NCBI GenBank assembly: GCA_913058335.1
Contig: CAJXPX010000008.1
Coordinates: 92,036-156,035 of the forward strand
From: an uncultured Hyphomonadaceae bacterium
GTDB lineage: Bacteria > Pseudomonadota > Alphaproteobacteria > Caulobacterales > Maricaulaceae
Reading direction: 5' to 3'
Length of the DNA: 64,000 nt
The notes under the pieces: generated by a model
The model's input: only the letters and a program-made list of their open reading frames with translations
The model's database searches: none
Told to the model about the DNA's origin: nothing
Shown here: positions 52,085 through 61,362 of the stretch, piece by piece
Position numbering within the stretch: the stretch's first letter is position 1
How the letters are laid out: each line of letters begins with the position of its first letter
Position numbers and translations under genes: made by a program

Positions 52085-53389
52085 CTAAAGAATGAATTTC
52101 GATAGGTCTTGGTCGGCAGCCAGTTTGCCGACATGTTCACGAACATATTCCGCGTCAATTTTGACGGTTTCGCCGTTTTTATCGGTCGCTGTATAGCTGA
52201 CTTCATCGAGGAGACGCTCCATGACGGTGTGTAACCGTCTTGCGCCAATATTTTCTACGCTTGCATTTACCTCGGCTGAAATTTTAGCAAGTTCGTCAAT
52301 TCCATCTTCTGTGAAATCCAGTTCGACATTTTCTGTTTTCATCAAAGCTTTATATTGCTTAATCAAACTTGCTTCCGGCTCCGTCAAAATGCGGACAAAG
52401 TCTTTTTCGGTCAAAGCCCGTAACTCAACGCGTATCGGCAAACGCCCTTGTAATTCGGGCAAAAGATCAGACGGTTTGGCGACATGAAAAGCGCCGCTGG
52501 CAATAAAAAGAATATGATCGGTTTTCACGGGTCCGTATTTTGTCGAGACCGTTGTGCCTTCGATCAGGGGAAGCAGGTCGCGCTGAACGCCTTCTCGGGA
52601 AACATCCCCCCCGCGCGCATCAGACCGGGCTGTGATTTTGTCAATTTCATCGAGAAAGACAATACCGTCTTGCTCTGTCAAGTCGACAGCTTCGCGTTTA
52701 ATAGAATCATCATCAAGCAATTTATCGGCTTCTTCGGACAAGAGCGGCCCGTGGGCGTCGCCAATACGAAGTTTCACCGTTTTCGTACGGCCGCCTTTGT
52801 TAAACAAGGCTCCTAAATCCATCATACCCATAGACGCGCCGGGTTGTCCGGGTATATCAAAACCCTGAAACGGCGATCCTGTATCCGTTAGTTCGATCTC
52901 GACTTCTTTATCGTCCAGTTCGCCTGAAGTGAGTTTCTGGCGGAATTTTTCTCGCGTCGCTTCTCCGGCATTTTCGCCGACAAGGGCGTCAATGATTCGG
53001 CTTTCCGCCGCCTTTTCCGCCTGGGCTTTAACCTGAGAGCGCTTCTGGTCCCGTAAAAGCGTAATTGCGGATTCAACCAAATCCCGAATAATCTGTTCGA
53101 CATCCCGGCCAACATATCCGACCTCGGTAAATTTTGTCGCCTCAATTTTAATAAAGGGGGCTTGGGCGAGCTTGGCCAGACGCCTGGAGATTTCGGTTTT
53201 CCCGACACCTGTGGGGCCGATCATCAGAATGTTTTTAGGCGTAATTTCTGAACGAAGTTCGCTGGAAACCTGTTTCCGACGCCAGCGATTACGCAGCGCA
53301 ATGGCCACGGCACGTTTGGCATCTTTCTGCGCCACAATATGGCGGTCCAGTTCGGAAACAATTTCGCGGGGGGTAAAGCTATCTGTCAT
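52085..53389 (-). CDS. hslU: ATP-dependent protease ATPase subunit HslU
   Basis: HslU is the AAA+ unfoldase for the HslV peptidase. The 434-residue protein has [17 protein letters not shown], Walker [16 protein letters not shown], the pore motif GYVGRD, Walker [12 protein letters not shown], an I-domain between them, sensor regions [12 protein letters not shown], and the C-terminal [12 protein letters not shown] that docks into HslV. It is 118 bases downstream of hslV, and its stop faces the scaffold-domain gene. Confidence 0.98.
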   Translation of the reverse strand: MTDSFTPREIVSELDRHIVAQKDAKRAVAIALRNRWRRKQVSSELRSEITPKNILMIGPTGVGKTEISRRLAKLAQAPFIKIEATKFTEVGYVGRDVEQIIRDLVESAITLLRDQKRSQVKAQAEKAAESRIIDALVGENAGEATREKFRQKLTSGELDDKEVEIELTDTGSPFQGFDIPGQPGASMGMMDLGALFNKGGRTKTVKLRIGDAHGPLLSEEADKLLDDDSIKREAVDLTEQDGIVFLDEIDKITARSDARGGDVSREGVQRDLLPLIEGTTVSTKYGPVKTDHILFIASGAFHVAKPSDLLPELQGRLPIRVELRALTEKDFVRILTEPEASLIKQYKALMKTENVELDFTEDGIDELAKISAEVNASVENIGARRLHTVMERLLDEVSYTATDKNGETVKIDAEYVREHVGKLAADQDLSKFIL

Positions 53390-53507
53390 GCGTTAAAAGT
53401 GGGGGCAGGGTTTACGATTTCAAGACTCATATAACATTGAAATCATGTGAAGATTTTCAGGGGCGGGCTTTAAGCCTGCTCCTTCGTCTTTTTGCCGCCT
53501 ATTGTCA

Positions 53508-54086
53508 CTAGGTTTCAGAATCGAGGCTCTCAAGGGTCAGCTGATCATTAGTGTAAATGCAGATTTTATCGGCAATCTCCATCGCTTTCCGGGCGAGCGT
53601 TTCCGCGTCGTCTTCATATTCATTCATAGCCAGCGCGGCGGAGAGCGCGAAATTTCCGCCCGACCCGATCGCGGTGATACCGCCATCCGGTTGCACCACA
53701 TCACCGTTCCCCGTCAGGACAAAGGTTTCGGATTTATCGGCCACAATCAACATGGCCTGAAGCTGTCTGAGATATTTATCGGTTCGCCAATCTTTGGCGA
53801 GCTCGACGCAGGCGCGTGCGAGCTGGGTGGGATATTGTTCAACCTTGGTTTCCAGCCTTTCCAATAAAGCAAAAGCGTCTGCCGTTGCTCCGGCAAAGCC
53901 TGTCAGGATTTTCCCGCCGGCCAAAGTACGTACTTTTCGGGCGGTCGCCTTCATCACCGTATTACCGGCGCTCACTTGACCGTCCCCGACGATAACGACC
54001 TTGCCGTTCTTGCGCACCGTCAAAATCGTCGTACCGCGCCATTGTGAGGCGTCGGCATAATCATAATTGGAAGGGGAATGTGTCAT
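53508..54086 (-). CDS. hslV: ATP-dependent protease peptidase subunit HslV
   Basis: HslV is the proteasome-like threonine peptidase. The catalytic Thr lies in [23 protein letters not shown] (residues near 20), with a short N-terminal propeptide that must be removed. [39 protein letters not shown] and [13 protein letters not shown] are conserved. ATG at 54086 gives 192 residues; an extension to 54113 is not supported. hslV-hslU is the usual order. Confidence 0.97.
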   Translation of the reverse strand: MTHSPSNYDYADASQWRGTTILTVRKNGKVVIVGDGQVSAGNTVMKATARKVRTLAGGKILTGFAGATADAFALLERLETKVEQYPTQLARACVELAKDWRTDKYLRQLQAMLIVADKSETFVLTGNGDVVQPDGGITAIGSGGNFALSAALAMNEYEDDAETLARKAMEIADKICIYTNDQLTLESLDSET

Positions 54087-54162
54087 AAGGCGTCCTTTTC
54101 TCACTTCCACCACAAATGGGAAGGAGGGGCCAGAACGTCAAGCGGGGCGAGGCGGCGAAAGC

Positions 54163-55083
54163 CTAACGTCCCCACCGCGCAACATGTCCGCGGCCATCCA
54201 CATGCACAAACGGTCCGTGCACGGCGTTGGCTTTATAAGACCCTATTCCACCCGGTTGCACCTTGTCGCTTTTGGCAAATAACTTTGCCGCATAATCATA
54301 TAAATAATTTGCATCCGTTTTATTGACGGCCCCATCGCGGTTTATATCGTCCATATTTCCGTCGCGAGGTTTGACATCAATATAAATATCTGCGGCGTCA
54401 CCATACATATGGCGCGATAATTTTGCGGAGCCAATGGCGGTATTATAAAAAGGGGTTCTAAAGCCGCTCATAACAAAAAAGGTTTGGGCGTCGGTAATGT
54501 CGTCTTTCACCAGACTTTCCCGCAGCGTCTCAAGGCGTTTAAGGTTTGACTGCGTCACCAGAACATATTTCGGCCAAGCGTCGGGTTGCTGTTTACACAG
54601 AAATTGTCCGAGCTTGAAATGCGGCGCGACATCAATGCCTTTATCGGCCTCACTATCCAAACGGATAAATCCCCTTGGCGGATCTTTGGGATATTCTCCG
54701 ATGCGATAGCCGTTCAGCCAGCCTTTCTCGTCCACTTCGCTTATGGGTTCGAGAGTAAAGACACTGATTTGGCTTAGGCGGGAGCCGTCCGGTTTTTTAA
54801 CCGTAAGGGATTGCGACCCGGCTTTGTTTAAAACTCGCGTGTCGAGGGTGACAGGCGTGCCGTCGAGCTCGGCTGTAAATCCCGTTGGCAGTTTTAAATT
54901 CAGCTTCTCTCCGGGCAATCGGGTTGTATGCCATGTGGCATAGGGAATTGCTTGTTTATCCAGAGTAGGAACTGAAACAGCCGCCATTTCGGCTTGGGCC
55001 TGAGCAAAGGGGGCTTGTGCAAAAGGGGTAAAAAACAACGCCCCGAAAAAGGGCGCTGCGCATAACAAATTTTTAAAAGACAT
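54163..55083 (-). CDS. Peptidase M15A-type D,D-carboxypeptidase with an EF-hand loop
   Basis: A signal peptide (about residues 1-30) is followed by a beta-rich domain and an M15-type zinc peptidase domain. SGFRTPFYN, SRHMYGDAADI (H225, D232) and FVHVDGRGH (H294) are the metal and catalytic residues. Between the first and last metal ligands lies DINRDGAVNKTD (246-257), which fits a 12-residue EF-hand/dockerin calcium loop. It would trim peptidoglycan peptides, with calcium perhaps stabilising the fold. It is 7 bases downstream of the L,D-transpeptidase gene on the same strand, so these cell-wall enzymes are probably coexpressed. Confidence 0.85.
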   Translation of the reverse strand: MSFKNLLCAAPFFGALFFTPFAQAPFAQAQAEMAAVSVPTLDKQAIPYATWHTTRLPGEKLNLKLPTGFTAELDGTPVTLDTRVLNKAGSQSLTVKKPDGSRLSQISVFTLEPISEVDEKGWLNGYRIGEYPKDPPRGFIRLDSEADKGIDVAPHFKLGQFLCKQQPDAWPKYVLVTQSNLKRLETLRESLVKDDITDAQTFFVMSGFRTPFYNTAIGSAKLSRHMYGDAADIYIDVKPRDGNMDDINRDGAVNKTDANYLYDYAAKLFAKSDKVQPGGIGSYKANAVHGPFVHVDGRGHVARWGR

Positions 55084-55090
55084 ATATGTC

Positions 55091-56971
55091 CTATGGCAGG
55101 GCGCTGACACTTCCTGGTGCAGCAGCGGTTTGCTTCACATTATCATCTTCATTGTCTAATTCAACAATGGGAGTCCCTTGATACCTGGGATATTGCTCTT
55201 CAACAAATGAAGGTTCAGCAAGCTTTCTATAAATATCACGGTGGAAAGTCGGGACGCCGTCGTCATTGGCCGTCACTCCGACATAGGTAATATGTACCGG
55301 AATTTGATCATCGACATAAAAATGTTTGCGCTGACGTGACTCCAAAACCTTGTTAAATTCTTTTGTCTCAACAGCTTTATCGTGATCCGTGATCCAGTTT
55401 GCCATAGCGACAGGGTCGTCCAATCGAATACACCCAGAGCTAAAGGCGCGGACTTCTTTTTCAAACAAATGTTTATCCGGCGTAGAGTGTAGATAGATAG
55501 AGTTTTTGTTCGGGAAAATGATTTTCAATTCACCCAAAGCGTTATGCGGGCCAGGCGACTGTACCATTTGAATCTGGCTAGAAATGCCAGGGGTGTTCCA
55601 GTCGACATTATACGCACTCAATTCTTGCCCGGAAGACCGATCATAGATTTTATATTTATGCGAGGCTGCATATCCGGGGTTGGCTTGAAGTTTACGAAGC
55701 TTTTGACGTTTAAACAAACCAACCGGCAGATACCATTTCGGGTTGGCGACAATATATTCAACTTGGTCTGAAAAATCCGGTGTTGGCGTTCGGGGTTTCC
55801 CGACAACTGTTTTCATCGAAATTTCCATTTTCCCGTCATTCCAGCCTTCAGCCTGAAAGGAGGGAATGTTGACCCAGATATAGCGATCTGATGTCTGTTG
55901 ATTAAAGGCCTTTAGGTGACGCCAATAATCCAGAGCGGCTTTAATCTTGGTGATTTTAGACTCCGGGCTTTCATTCATAGCGTCCAGAGTCGCCGGGCCG
56001 ATAACGCCGTCGACTTCCATCGTATGGGCTGCCTGAAAACTTTTAACGGCCTCTTCCAACTTTTCATCATAAAGAGTTTCGTTAACCGGCTCTTGGATGT
56101 CATCCAAAACAACGTCAAAGAAACTGGGATAGGATAAATAGCCTTCCGCTCTCAGACGCTCTCGTAAGGCCGGGACGCGGTCATCTTCCATACCGGGCTC
56201 AATTAAATCGCCTTCTCTAGGGATGGATAACCAGTCGATGAGGGCGACGTCTTTTTTATAATTTTTCAGGGCTTTCCGCAAATTATCATATTGCGGTGCA
56301 TGAGAGGTAAAACCTTCCATTTCCTCAAGAGGCGCGCCCTCAGCGGCGCGGCGCAAAGAGGTCACCAGTTCAGAACGAACAGGACTATCAACGCGCGACG
56401 TTTTTGCTTCACCTTCATCAGATAAACCCCCCGAAATTTGTGACGTTGATTTTAACCATAAGGCCGTCAAAGCGAGTTCGGCGCTGGCTTGTTCTTCTGG
56501 AACATCAGAATTGAATCTCTGATCAATTAAATCATCAAGGCTGGCTTCGGTAATACCGCTTTCCAGTCCATGACTTTCAAAAAGCGGCGAAATGCCATAA
56601 AGGTCTTCCGCTGCATCTTTGTCCCAAAGAGGCTTGAAAACAGATTGGGCATAAGCCTGTCTGGCCGCAGAGATGGCTCCGGGCGATACTTTACCGTTTA
56701 GGATGCGGGCAAAAGCGTCATTTTCGATCTGAGCTTCCAATTCTTTGGAAAAATCAGTCCCTTTATTCTTCCCCATAAACCCGGCGATGATATCCAACGG
56801 GCCATCAGAGGCCGCAAGAGGCGGGTGTCCAGCATTTGAAACTCCGGCCAAGCTACTGGCAACGGGGTTCGTCGCAAGCGCAGACGGCGCAAGAGAGACA
56901 ATCATTGCCCCGGCAAAGACCGCCGACAATAATTTCGATTTATAATTCTGTTTCAATAAGTTCGTCATCAT
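55091..56971 (-). CDS. YcbB/LdtD-type L,D-transpeptidase
   Basis: The protein of about 626 residues has a signal peptide (ending near SALA), an N-terminal helical scaffold domain, a peptidoglycan-binding domain (EEAVKSFQAAHTMEVDG with VIGPATLDAMN) and a YkuD catalytic domain. The catalytic His is in YLHSTPDKHLF and the Cys in RAFSSGCIRLDDP, the typical SxGCxR signature. It forms 3-3 cross-links in peptidoglycan. The start is set at the second ATG (56971), preceded by AGGGAA; the frame is open to an ATG at 56986. The M15 peptidase gene follows 7 bases later. Confidence 0.93.
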   Translation of the reverse strand: MMTNLLKQNYKSKLLSAVFAGAMIVSLAPSALATNPVASSLAGVSNAGHPPLAASDGPLDIIAGFMGKNKGTDFSKELEAQIENDAFARILNGKVSPGAISAARQAYAQSVFKPLWDKDAAEDLYGISPLFESHGLESGITEASLDDLIDQRFNSDVPEEQASAELALTALWLKSTSQISGGLSDEGEAKTSRVDSPVRSELVTSLRRAAEGAPLEEMEGFTSHAPQYDNLRKALKNYKKDVALIDWLSIPREGDLIEPGMEDDRVPALRERLRAEGYLSYPSFFDVVLDDIQEPVNETLYDEKLEEAVKSFQAAHTMEVDGVIGPATLDAMNESPESKITKIKAALDYWRHLKAFNQQTSDRYIWVNIPSFQAEGWNDGKMEISMKTVVGKPRTPTPDFSDQVEYIVANPKWYLPVGLFKRQKLRKLQANPGYAASHKYKIYDRSSGQELSAYNVDWNTPGISSQIQMVQSPGPHNALGELKIIFPNKNSIYLHSTPDKHLFEKEVRAFSSGCIRLDDPVAMANWITDHDKAVETKEFNKVLESRQRKHFYVDDQIPVHITYVGVTANDDGVPTFHRDIYRKLAEPSFVEEQYPRYQGTPIVELDNEDDNVKQTAAAPGSVSALP

Positions 56972-57059
56972 TCCATTCCCTGTCATTCAAATAAATAACG
57001 GGGGGGAGATAGGAATTGTTCCCTTTCAGGGACGAAAAACAACGGCTTGGCGTTAACCT

Positions 57060-57239
57060 TTAGAGGGGGCGGGCCTCATCCAATAGCAGGATCGGCACGC
57101 CTTCGCGGACGGGAAAGGCTAGTTTTGCCGACTTACTGACAAGTTCCCTTTTATCAGAATCATAGCTTAAGGGCCCGCCAGTTTTCGGGCAGACCAGAAC
57201 ACTTAACATTTTGGGGTCCATCATGACGCTATCATTCAT
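57060..57239 (-). CDS. Trm112 family protein (YcaR-like)
   Basis: This 59-residue protein is easy to miss by length. It reads [17 protein letters not shown] early, then [16 protein letters not shown] and [12 protein letters not shown] at the end, the conserved face of the Trm112/UPF0434 family. Eukaryotic Trm112 activates methyltransferases; the bacterial role is less clear. One Cys only is present at the CP site, so the zinc-ribbon cysteines are reduced. The true start may be a Met 6 residues later (MDPKML), a common family start. Confidence 0.85.
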   Translation of the reverse strand: MNDSVMMDPKMLSVLVCPKTGGPLSYDSDKRELVSKSAKLAFPVREGVPILLLDEARPL

Positions 57240-57261
57240 AAGACGCTTTCAAGCTTTAGGT

Positions 57262-57936
57262 TCACTGTGTTTGTGTCGGGTTGGAGGGGCTGTCGCTCCC
57301 GGCATATAAATGCATTAAGCCGATCAAGAGACGCCGCCTCTCATCCGTACTGATGGCTTCAATTAAAGACTGTTTATCTTCAGGTTGAAAGGGCGAAATC
57401 ATTGCCGCTTGATTGACCAAAACCGGCAGAGGAATTTCAGATAAAGCGTCCCAATCTACTGCGACACCAATTTTTTTTGCCAGCGCTTTCATCGCCACTG
57501 TTAAAGTCGACCGATCCGTTCGACCGCTTTCGGACAGCGCCTCGGAAGTCTGTTTCGCGGCGTGGATATCCGCGTCATTTGCAAACAACTCATAATCCAC
57601 TTTGGCTTGTCTATAGGGGCTGCTGGTTTCCACCTCTTCCGTGATTTTAAACCGTTTAAGGCCTTTGAGGACAATAAGATATCGCCCATCTTCTGTCTCG
57701 GAAAACTGAATTATGCGGCCCAACCCGCCGATGGAGACAAGTCCGGCTTTCCGGCTTTGAACCATGCCGATGAGACGGTCAGATTTAAGCGCGTCATCAA
57801 TCATATTCAGATAGCGCGGCTCAAAAATATTCAGCGGAAGATCACAAGCCGGCAAAAGCACAGCTCCGTTTAAGGGAAATAGCGGAATAACTTCTGGAGA
57901 AGTCCTCCGCGCCAAGGCTTTATAGTGAGTACTCAT
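57262..57936 (-). CDS. LON N-terminal-domain protein
   Basis: The 224-residue protein consists of the Lon substrate-binding (LAN) domain only: IPLFPLNGAVLLPACDLPLNIFEPRYLNMIDDAL, IGMVQ and GGLGRIIQFSETEDGRYLIVLKGLKRFKI are seen in order, with a helical C-terminal part. The ATPase and protease domains of Lon are absent. Its function is unknown. It is encoded between the thioredoxin-TPR gene and Trm112 on the same strand, a layout shared with other alphaproteobacteria. Confidence 0.92.
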   Translation of the reverse strand: MSTHYKALARRTSPEVIPLFPLNGAVLLPACDLPLNIFEPRYLNMIDDALKSDRLIGMVQSRKAGLVSIGGLGRIIQFSETEDGRYLIVLKGLKRFKITEEVETSSPYRQAKVDYELFANDADIHAAKQTSEALSESGRTDRSTLTVAMKALAKKIGVAVDWDALSEIPLPVLVNQAAMISPFQPEDKQSLIEAISTDERRRLLIGLMHLYAGSDSPSNPTQTQ

Positions 57937-57942
57937 CTGACT

Positions 57943-58890
57943 CTAAGCGAATAAGATAGAAGAAAGCTCCCGCCGGCCCCGAATAGAGACGTCGGACTGG
58001 GGGCCTTCTGCTTCAAAAACGGTTAAGAGGAAAAGGCGCGCGGCTTCATTATTATAAGTCCGGTTTTTTCGAACAGAATACAACAAATGCTCTACTGCCT
58101 CGTCGTTACGGCCCGTAGAGGCGAGCGCTTTGGCAAGCTCCAAGCGCGCATCCAAATCGTCGGGATTATCATTTACTTTTTGCGAAAGCTCAAGCGCGGG
58201 ATCCTCTTCATCCGGTTCCGGCGCTTGATCCTCAAGCGCCATTTTTGACCGAACGGAGGCAATTTCGGGATGATCCATTACGGCTTCGGGGGTTTGGCGA
58301 AGCAATGTACCGGCCTCTTCTTCATTCCCGCTGTCCAAGTAAATTCGAACCAATCCCGCCCGCGCCGGAGCATTATTTTCATCCAGACTCAGGGCGCTCG
58401 CGAAATCCTGTGCCGCCCCGCCCACGTCTCCGGCGGCAAGACTGTCTTTTGCCCGGTCAACCAAGGCGTTGGCTTCCTCCGCCGGGTCAGAATCGCCTGA
58501 TAAACGATCAACAAATTTTTGAAGTTCGGATTCAGGCTGGCCGCCCATAAATCCATCCACGGGCTTTCCGTCTTTGAAGGCGTAAACGGCCGGGATGCTA
58601 CGCACGCCGAGTTGTCCGGCAACACCGGGATTCTCGTCAATATTGATCTTCACCATTTTAACTTTACCGGAGGCGCCTTTCACAACGCGTTCCAAGGCCG
58701 GCATAAGCTGTTTACACGGGCCGCACCAAGGCGCCCAGAAATCCACTATAACGGGCGTCTCCTTAGAAGGCTCAACAACATCCGCCATAAAGGCCATATC
58801 GCTGGAATCTTTAATCAAATCAGCCGCGTTGGGGCTTTGTGTCGGGGAGGGCTCAGAAGAGTTCATAATTATATCAGTCATGCCCTTCAT
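57943..58890 (-). CDS. Thioredoxin-TPR protein (CnoX/YbbN-like)
   Basis: An N-terminal thioredoxin domain (about residues 30-135) contains the redox motif WCGPCK in FWAPWCGPCKQLMPALE and the GVRSIPAVYAFKDGK loop with cis-Pro. A C-terminal half of tetratricopeptide-like repeats follows (LASTGRNDEAVEHLL). This matches CnoX/YbbN co-chaperones that protect proteins from oxidative aggregation. E. coli CnoX lacks the active CxxC, but this one retains it, as in Caulobacter. No signal peptide is seen, so it is cytoplasmic. It ends 6 bases before the LON-domain gene. Confidence 0.92.
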   Translation of the reverse strand: MKGMTDIIMNSSEPSPTQSPNAADLIKDSSDMAFMADVVEPSKETPVIVDFWAPWCGPCKQLMPALERVVKGASGKVKMVKINIDENPGVAGQLGVRSIPAVYAFKDGKPVDGFMGGQPESELQKFVDRLSGDSDPAEEANALVDRAKDSLAAGDVGGAAQDFASALSLDENNAPARAGLVRIYLDSGNEEEAGTLLRQTPEAVMDHPEIASVRSKMALEDQAPEPDEEDPALELSQKVNDNPDDLDARLELAKALASTGRNDEAVEHLLYSVRKNRTYNNEAARLFLLTVFEAEGPQSDVSIRGRRELSSILFA

Positions 58891-58952
58891 ATGGGCGGGA
58901 TATCCTCTGCCTTCAAGACGTAAGGGGAATTCAAATTCTTACGTCAAAAGCG

Positions 58953-59489
58953 TTAGGAGGCCGCGTCTTGATTTTCGGCCAAAAGGGTAAAGTCTATGAC
59001 CGCCGGGCTATGGTCAGCCGCCTCGCAAAACCTTAGAATATCTTTGCTGGCAATCGCCGTGCTTGCCGTATTTCGCAGAGGATGAAACCAGACGCGCTCC
59101 GGCCCGAACAGGGCTTTATCCAGCACAAGCCTCACTTTACCTTCTGTGTCATTCAAGATCGAAAAGAGGGTCACCGATCCCGGACGCACGCCCAAATGCT
59201 CCCACAGCGCGTCTTCAGCTCCAAAAGAGAGACGTTTTGTCTCCAATATCTTGTGCAATTTGTTTAACCGTACGGAGGTGTGGCCCAAAGCACAGATCAA
59301 AACAAATTGCCCGGCTTTATCTTTCAGAAAAAGGTTTTTCGTATGCCCGCCCGGCCAGTCAGCTTTGAAACCCTTGCTCTGCTCGACCGTAAAGATGGGG
59401 GGATGCTCCCGCGTTTCATGCAAAATGCCCAGCGCGTCGAGCTTCTCAAATAGATTAGCTTCATCAGGGCGTAGCGTGGGCGTCGTCAT
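58953..59489 (-). CDS. YbaK/ProX-type prolyl-tRNA editing protein
   Basis: The 178 residues carry the YbaK/ProX fold: HPPIFTVEQSKGF, GGHTKNLFLKDKAGQFVLICALG, VRLNKLHKILETKRLSF and LGVRPGSVTLFSILND. These proteins hydrolyse mischarged Ala-tRNA-Pro or related species. The conserved Lys of the KNLFLKDK segment is present. It lies 62 bases upstream of the thioredoxin gene on the same strand and is probably part of the run ending in Trm112. Confidence 0.93.
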   Translation of the reverse strand: MTTPTLRPDEANLFEKLDALGILHETREHPPIFTVEQSKGFKADWPGGHTKNLFLKDKAGQFVLICALGHTSVRLNKLHKILETKRLSFGAEDALWEHLGVRPGSVTLFSILNDTEGKVRLVLDKALFGPERVWFHPLRNTASTAIASKDILRFCEAADHSPAVIDFTLLAENQDAAS

Positions 59490-59547
59490 AAAACATCAAT
59501 AACGCCGGGGTGATGTCATATCGAGTGAAAAAACTGCATCAAACCGC

Positions 59548-59575
59548 TTGAAAAGGATATGAAAGGCGGTATATA
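59548..59575 (+). promoter_or_regulatory. Predicted tRNA-Gly promoter
   Basis: TTGAAA (59548-59553) and TATATA (59570-59575) are 16 bases apart. The predicted start would be about 45 bases upstream of the mature tRNA. Confidence 0.55.
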
Positions 59576-59627
59576 GCGCACCTTCTGCCGCACAGAGGCT
59601 TCACCGCTTCTGATACGCAAAATATGA

Positions 59628-59702
59628 GCGGGCGTAGCTCAGTGGTAGAGCATCACCTTGCCAAGGTGAGGGTCGAGGGTTCGAATCTCTTCGCCCGCTC
59701 CA
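59628..59702 (+). tRNA. tRNA-Gly (GCC)
   Basis: A complete cloverleaf is seen. The acceptor arms GCGGGCG and CGCCCGC pair fully, the D-arm reads GCTCAGTGGTAGAGC, the anticodon stem is TCACC/GGTGA with loop TTGCCAA and anticodon GCC at 59660-59662, the T-arm has GGTTCGAATC, and the discriminator is T followed by an encoded CCA (59700-59702). A terminator follows at 59782. Confidence 0.97.
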
Positions 59703-59781
59703 TTTTGCAGAAGACTGCAATACCACCAATTTTTCAGATGTCTAAAATTTTGCCGACGTTTCGGTAAAACCAGGCCGCCTA

Positions 59782-59817
59782 TTAAAAAAGCCCGCTATTT
59801 TTAGCGGGCTTTTTTAA
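59782..59817. terminator. Bidirectional terminator between tRNA-Gly and the PRC-barrel gene
   Basis: TTAAAAAAGCCCGCTA and its exact complement form a 16-bp stem with a TTTT loop. T-runs flank it on both strands, so it can end transcripts of the tRNA (plus) and of the convergent PRC-barrel gene (minus). Confidence 0.92.
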
Positions 59818-59825
59818 TGAATAGC

Positions 59826-60191
59826 TTAGGACCAATAAGGGTCAACACCATAATAATTATAGGAGCTGTCCCGGGCCGCAAGACCATCATCTTTGGTCAG
59901 GTCGTGCAAAGACGAGACAGGTCCGTCTTTTAACTTTTCCTTGGAGAAGGGGACAACATAGCCTTTCGCCTCTTTTGAATAATCCAGAGAGGCCCAAGGG
60001 ATAGAATGGTATTTTTCACCCATGCCTAAAAATCCGCCAAAGCTGACAACGGCGAACATGATGGCATTATCCATCTTATCGAGCATTATATCCTCGATTT
60101 CGCCAATCTTTTCTTGGGAAGAATTGTAAACACTGGTTCCGATAGCGCGTGAGGCACGTATAGCGCGGGTATGACCGGTTGGGGTAGGCAT
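59826..60191 (-). CDS. PRC-barrel domain protein
   Basis: The 121-residue protein is a single PRC-barrel: GTSVYNSSQEKIGEIEDIMLDK, MFAVVSFGGFLGMGEKYHSIPWASLDY and GYVVPFSKEKLKDGP. PRC-barrels bind RNA or proteins in RimM and photosynthetic reaction centres, and stand-alone ones in this class are often stress-induced with unknown roles. The strong AAAGGAGAT ribosome site upstream of ATG 60191 suggests high expression. Confidence 0.92.
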   Translation of the reverse strand: MPTPTGHTRAIRASRAIGTSVYNSSQEKIGEIEDIMLDKMDNAIMFAVVSFGGFLGMGEKYHSIPWASLDYSKEAKGYVVPFSKEKLKDGPVSSLHDLTKDDGLAARDSSYNYYGVDPYWS

Positions 60192-60345
60192 AATAATCTC
60201 CTTTCAGATTAGGTAGGTCTCATGCAACCAGCAAATCTATATTCGGTTCCGATCCCAGAAGGAAAAAACGACAATGCCTTAACTCACGTTATGAAAACGC
60301 CTGATTTTACTTTAAGTCAGCTAAATTTTCTGCCTAAAGAGCACT

Positions 60346-61362
60346 ATGTCAGATATAGAAACCCTCATTCGCGCGCTCCCTAAAACGGAACTTCATCTTC
60401 ATATAGAAGGGAGCTTGGAGCCTGAGCAAATGTTCAAGTTTGCCGAACGAAACGGCGTTGACCTTGCCTTTGACAGCGTCGAAGATATCCGGGCCGCTTA
60501 TGAATTTAATAATCTTCAAGAGTTTCTTGATCTCTATTATCAAGGCATGTCGGTCCTGCAAACAAAACAGGACTTTCATGATCTCACAGTCGCCTATCTG
60601 GAGCGGGTGAAAGTTGATAATTGCCGCCATGTTGAAATATTTTTCGACCCGCAGGGCCATACAGAACGCGGCATTTCTTTTAATGACGTTATAGAAGGTA
60701 TCTTGAGCGGGCTTGAACAGGGCGAAAAAGCCTTTGGAATTTCTTCGCACCTTATTTTGTCTTTCCTTCGACATTTATCCGAAGAAGACGCGTTTAAAAC
60801 TCTGGAGCAGGCCGAGCCTTATCTCGATAAAATTCTCGGTGTGGGCCTCGATTCGTCTGAAGTCGGTCATCCACCGTCCAAATTTGAACGCGTTTTTGCA
60901 AAGGCGCGAGAGAAGGGACTCAAATCCTTTGCCCATGCCGGCGAGGAGGGCCCACCTGATTATGTGCGCGAAGCCCTCGATCTTTTAAAAATTAATCGTC
61001 TGGACCATGGCAATCGCGCCCTCGAAGATGAGGGTTTGGTTAAACGGTTAAGGGAAGAAAAAATGGTCTTGACCAGTTGCCCTCTTTCAAATCTGAAACT
61101 CTGCGTCATTGATGATTTAAAAGACTCCCCGCTGAAAACCATGCTGGAGGCAGGATTAAAAGTGACAGTAAATTCTGACGATCCATCCTATTTTGGCGGC
61201 TATCTGAATGATAACTATATTAGGGCCGCTGAGGCGCTGAACCTTTCTAAGGACGATATTCTGACCTTGGTGCGAAATGGAATAGAGGGAGCCTATCTCT
61301 CGCAGGATAAGAAAGACCATATTCTGGCGGAATTTCATGCGGTGGTCGAGCGCCATAGCTGA
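60346..61362 (+). CDS. Adenine deaminase, adenosine-deaminase-family (type 2)
   Basis: The 338 residues match the amidohydrolase-fold adenosine deaminase family: LPKTELHLHIEGSLEPE supplies the HxH zinc ligands, and AHAGEEGP, LDHGNRAL and VNSDDPSYFGG the others. LDSSEVGHPPSKF and FFDPQGHTERG are hallmarks of the adenine-specific branch, which deaminates free adenine to hypoxanthine, not adenosine. That specificity is inferred from those blocks. It would act in purine salvage. No salvage operon surrounds it. Confidence 0.88.
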   Translation: MSDIETLIRALPKTELHLHIEGSLEPEQMFKFAERNGVDLAFDSVEDIRAAYEFNNLQEFLDLYYQGMSVLQTKQDFHDLTVAYLERVKVDNCRHVEIFFDPQGHTERGISFNDVIEGILSGLEQGEKAFGISSHLILSFLRHLSEEDAFKTLEQAEPYLDKILGVGLDSSEVGHPPSKFERVFAKAREKGLKSFAHAGEEGPPDYVREALDLLKINRLDHGNRALEDEGLVKRLREEKMVLTSCPLSNLKLCVIDDLKDSPLKTMLEAGLKVTVNSDDPSYFGGYLNDNYIRAAEALNLSKDDILTLVRNGIEGAYLSQDKKDHILAEFHAVVERHS

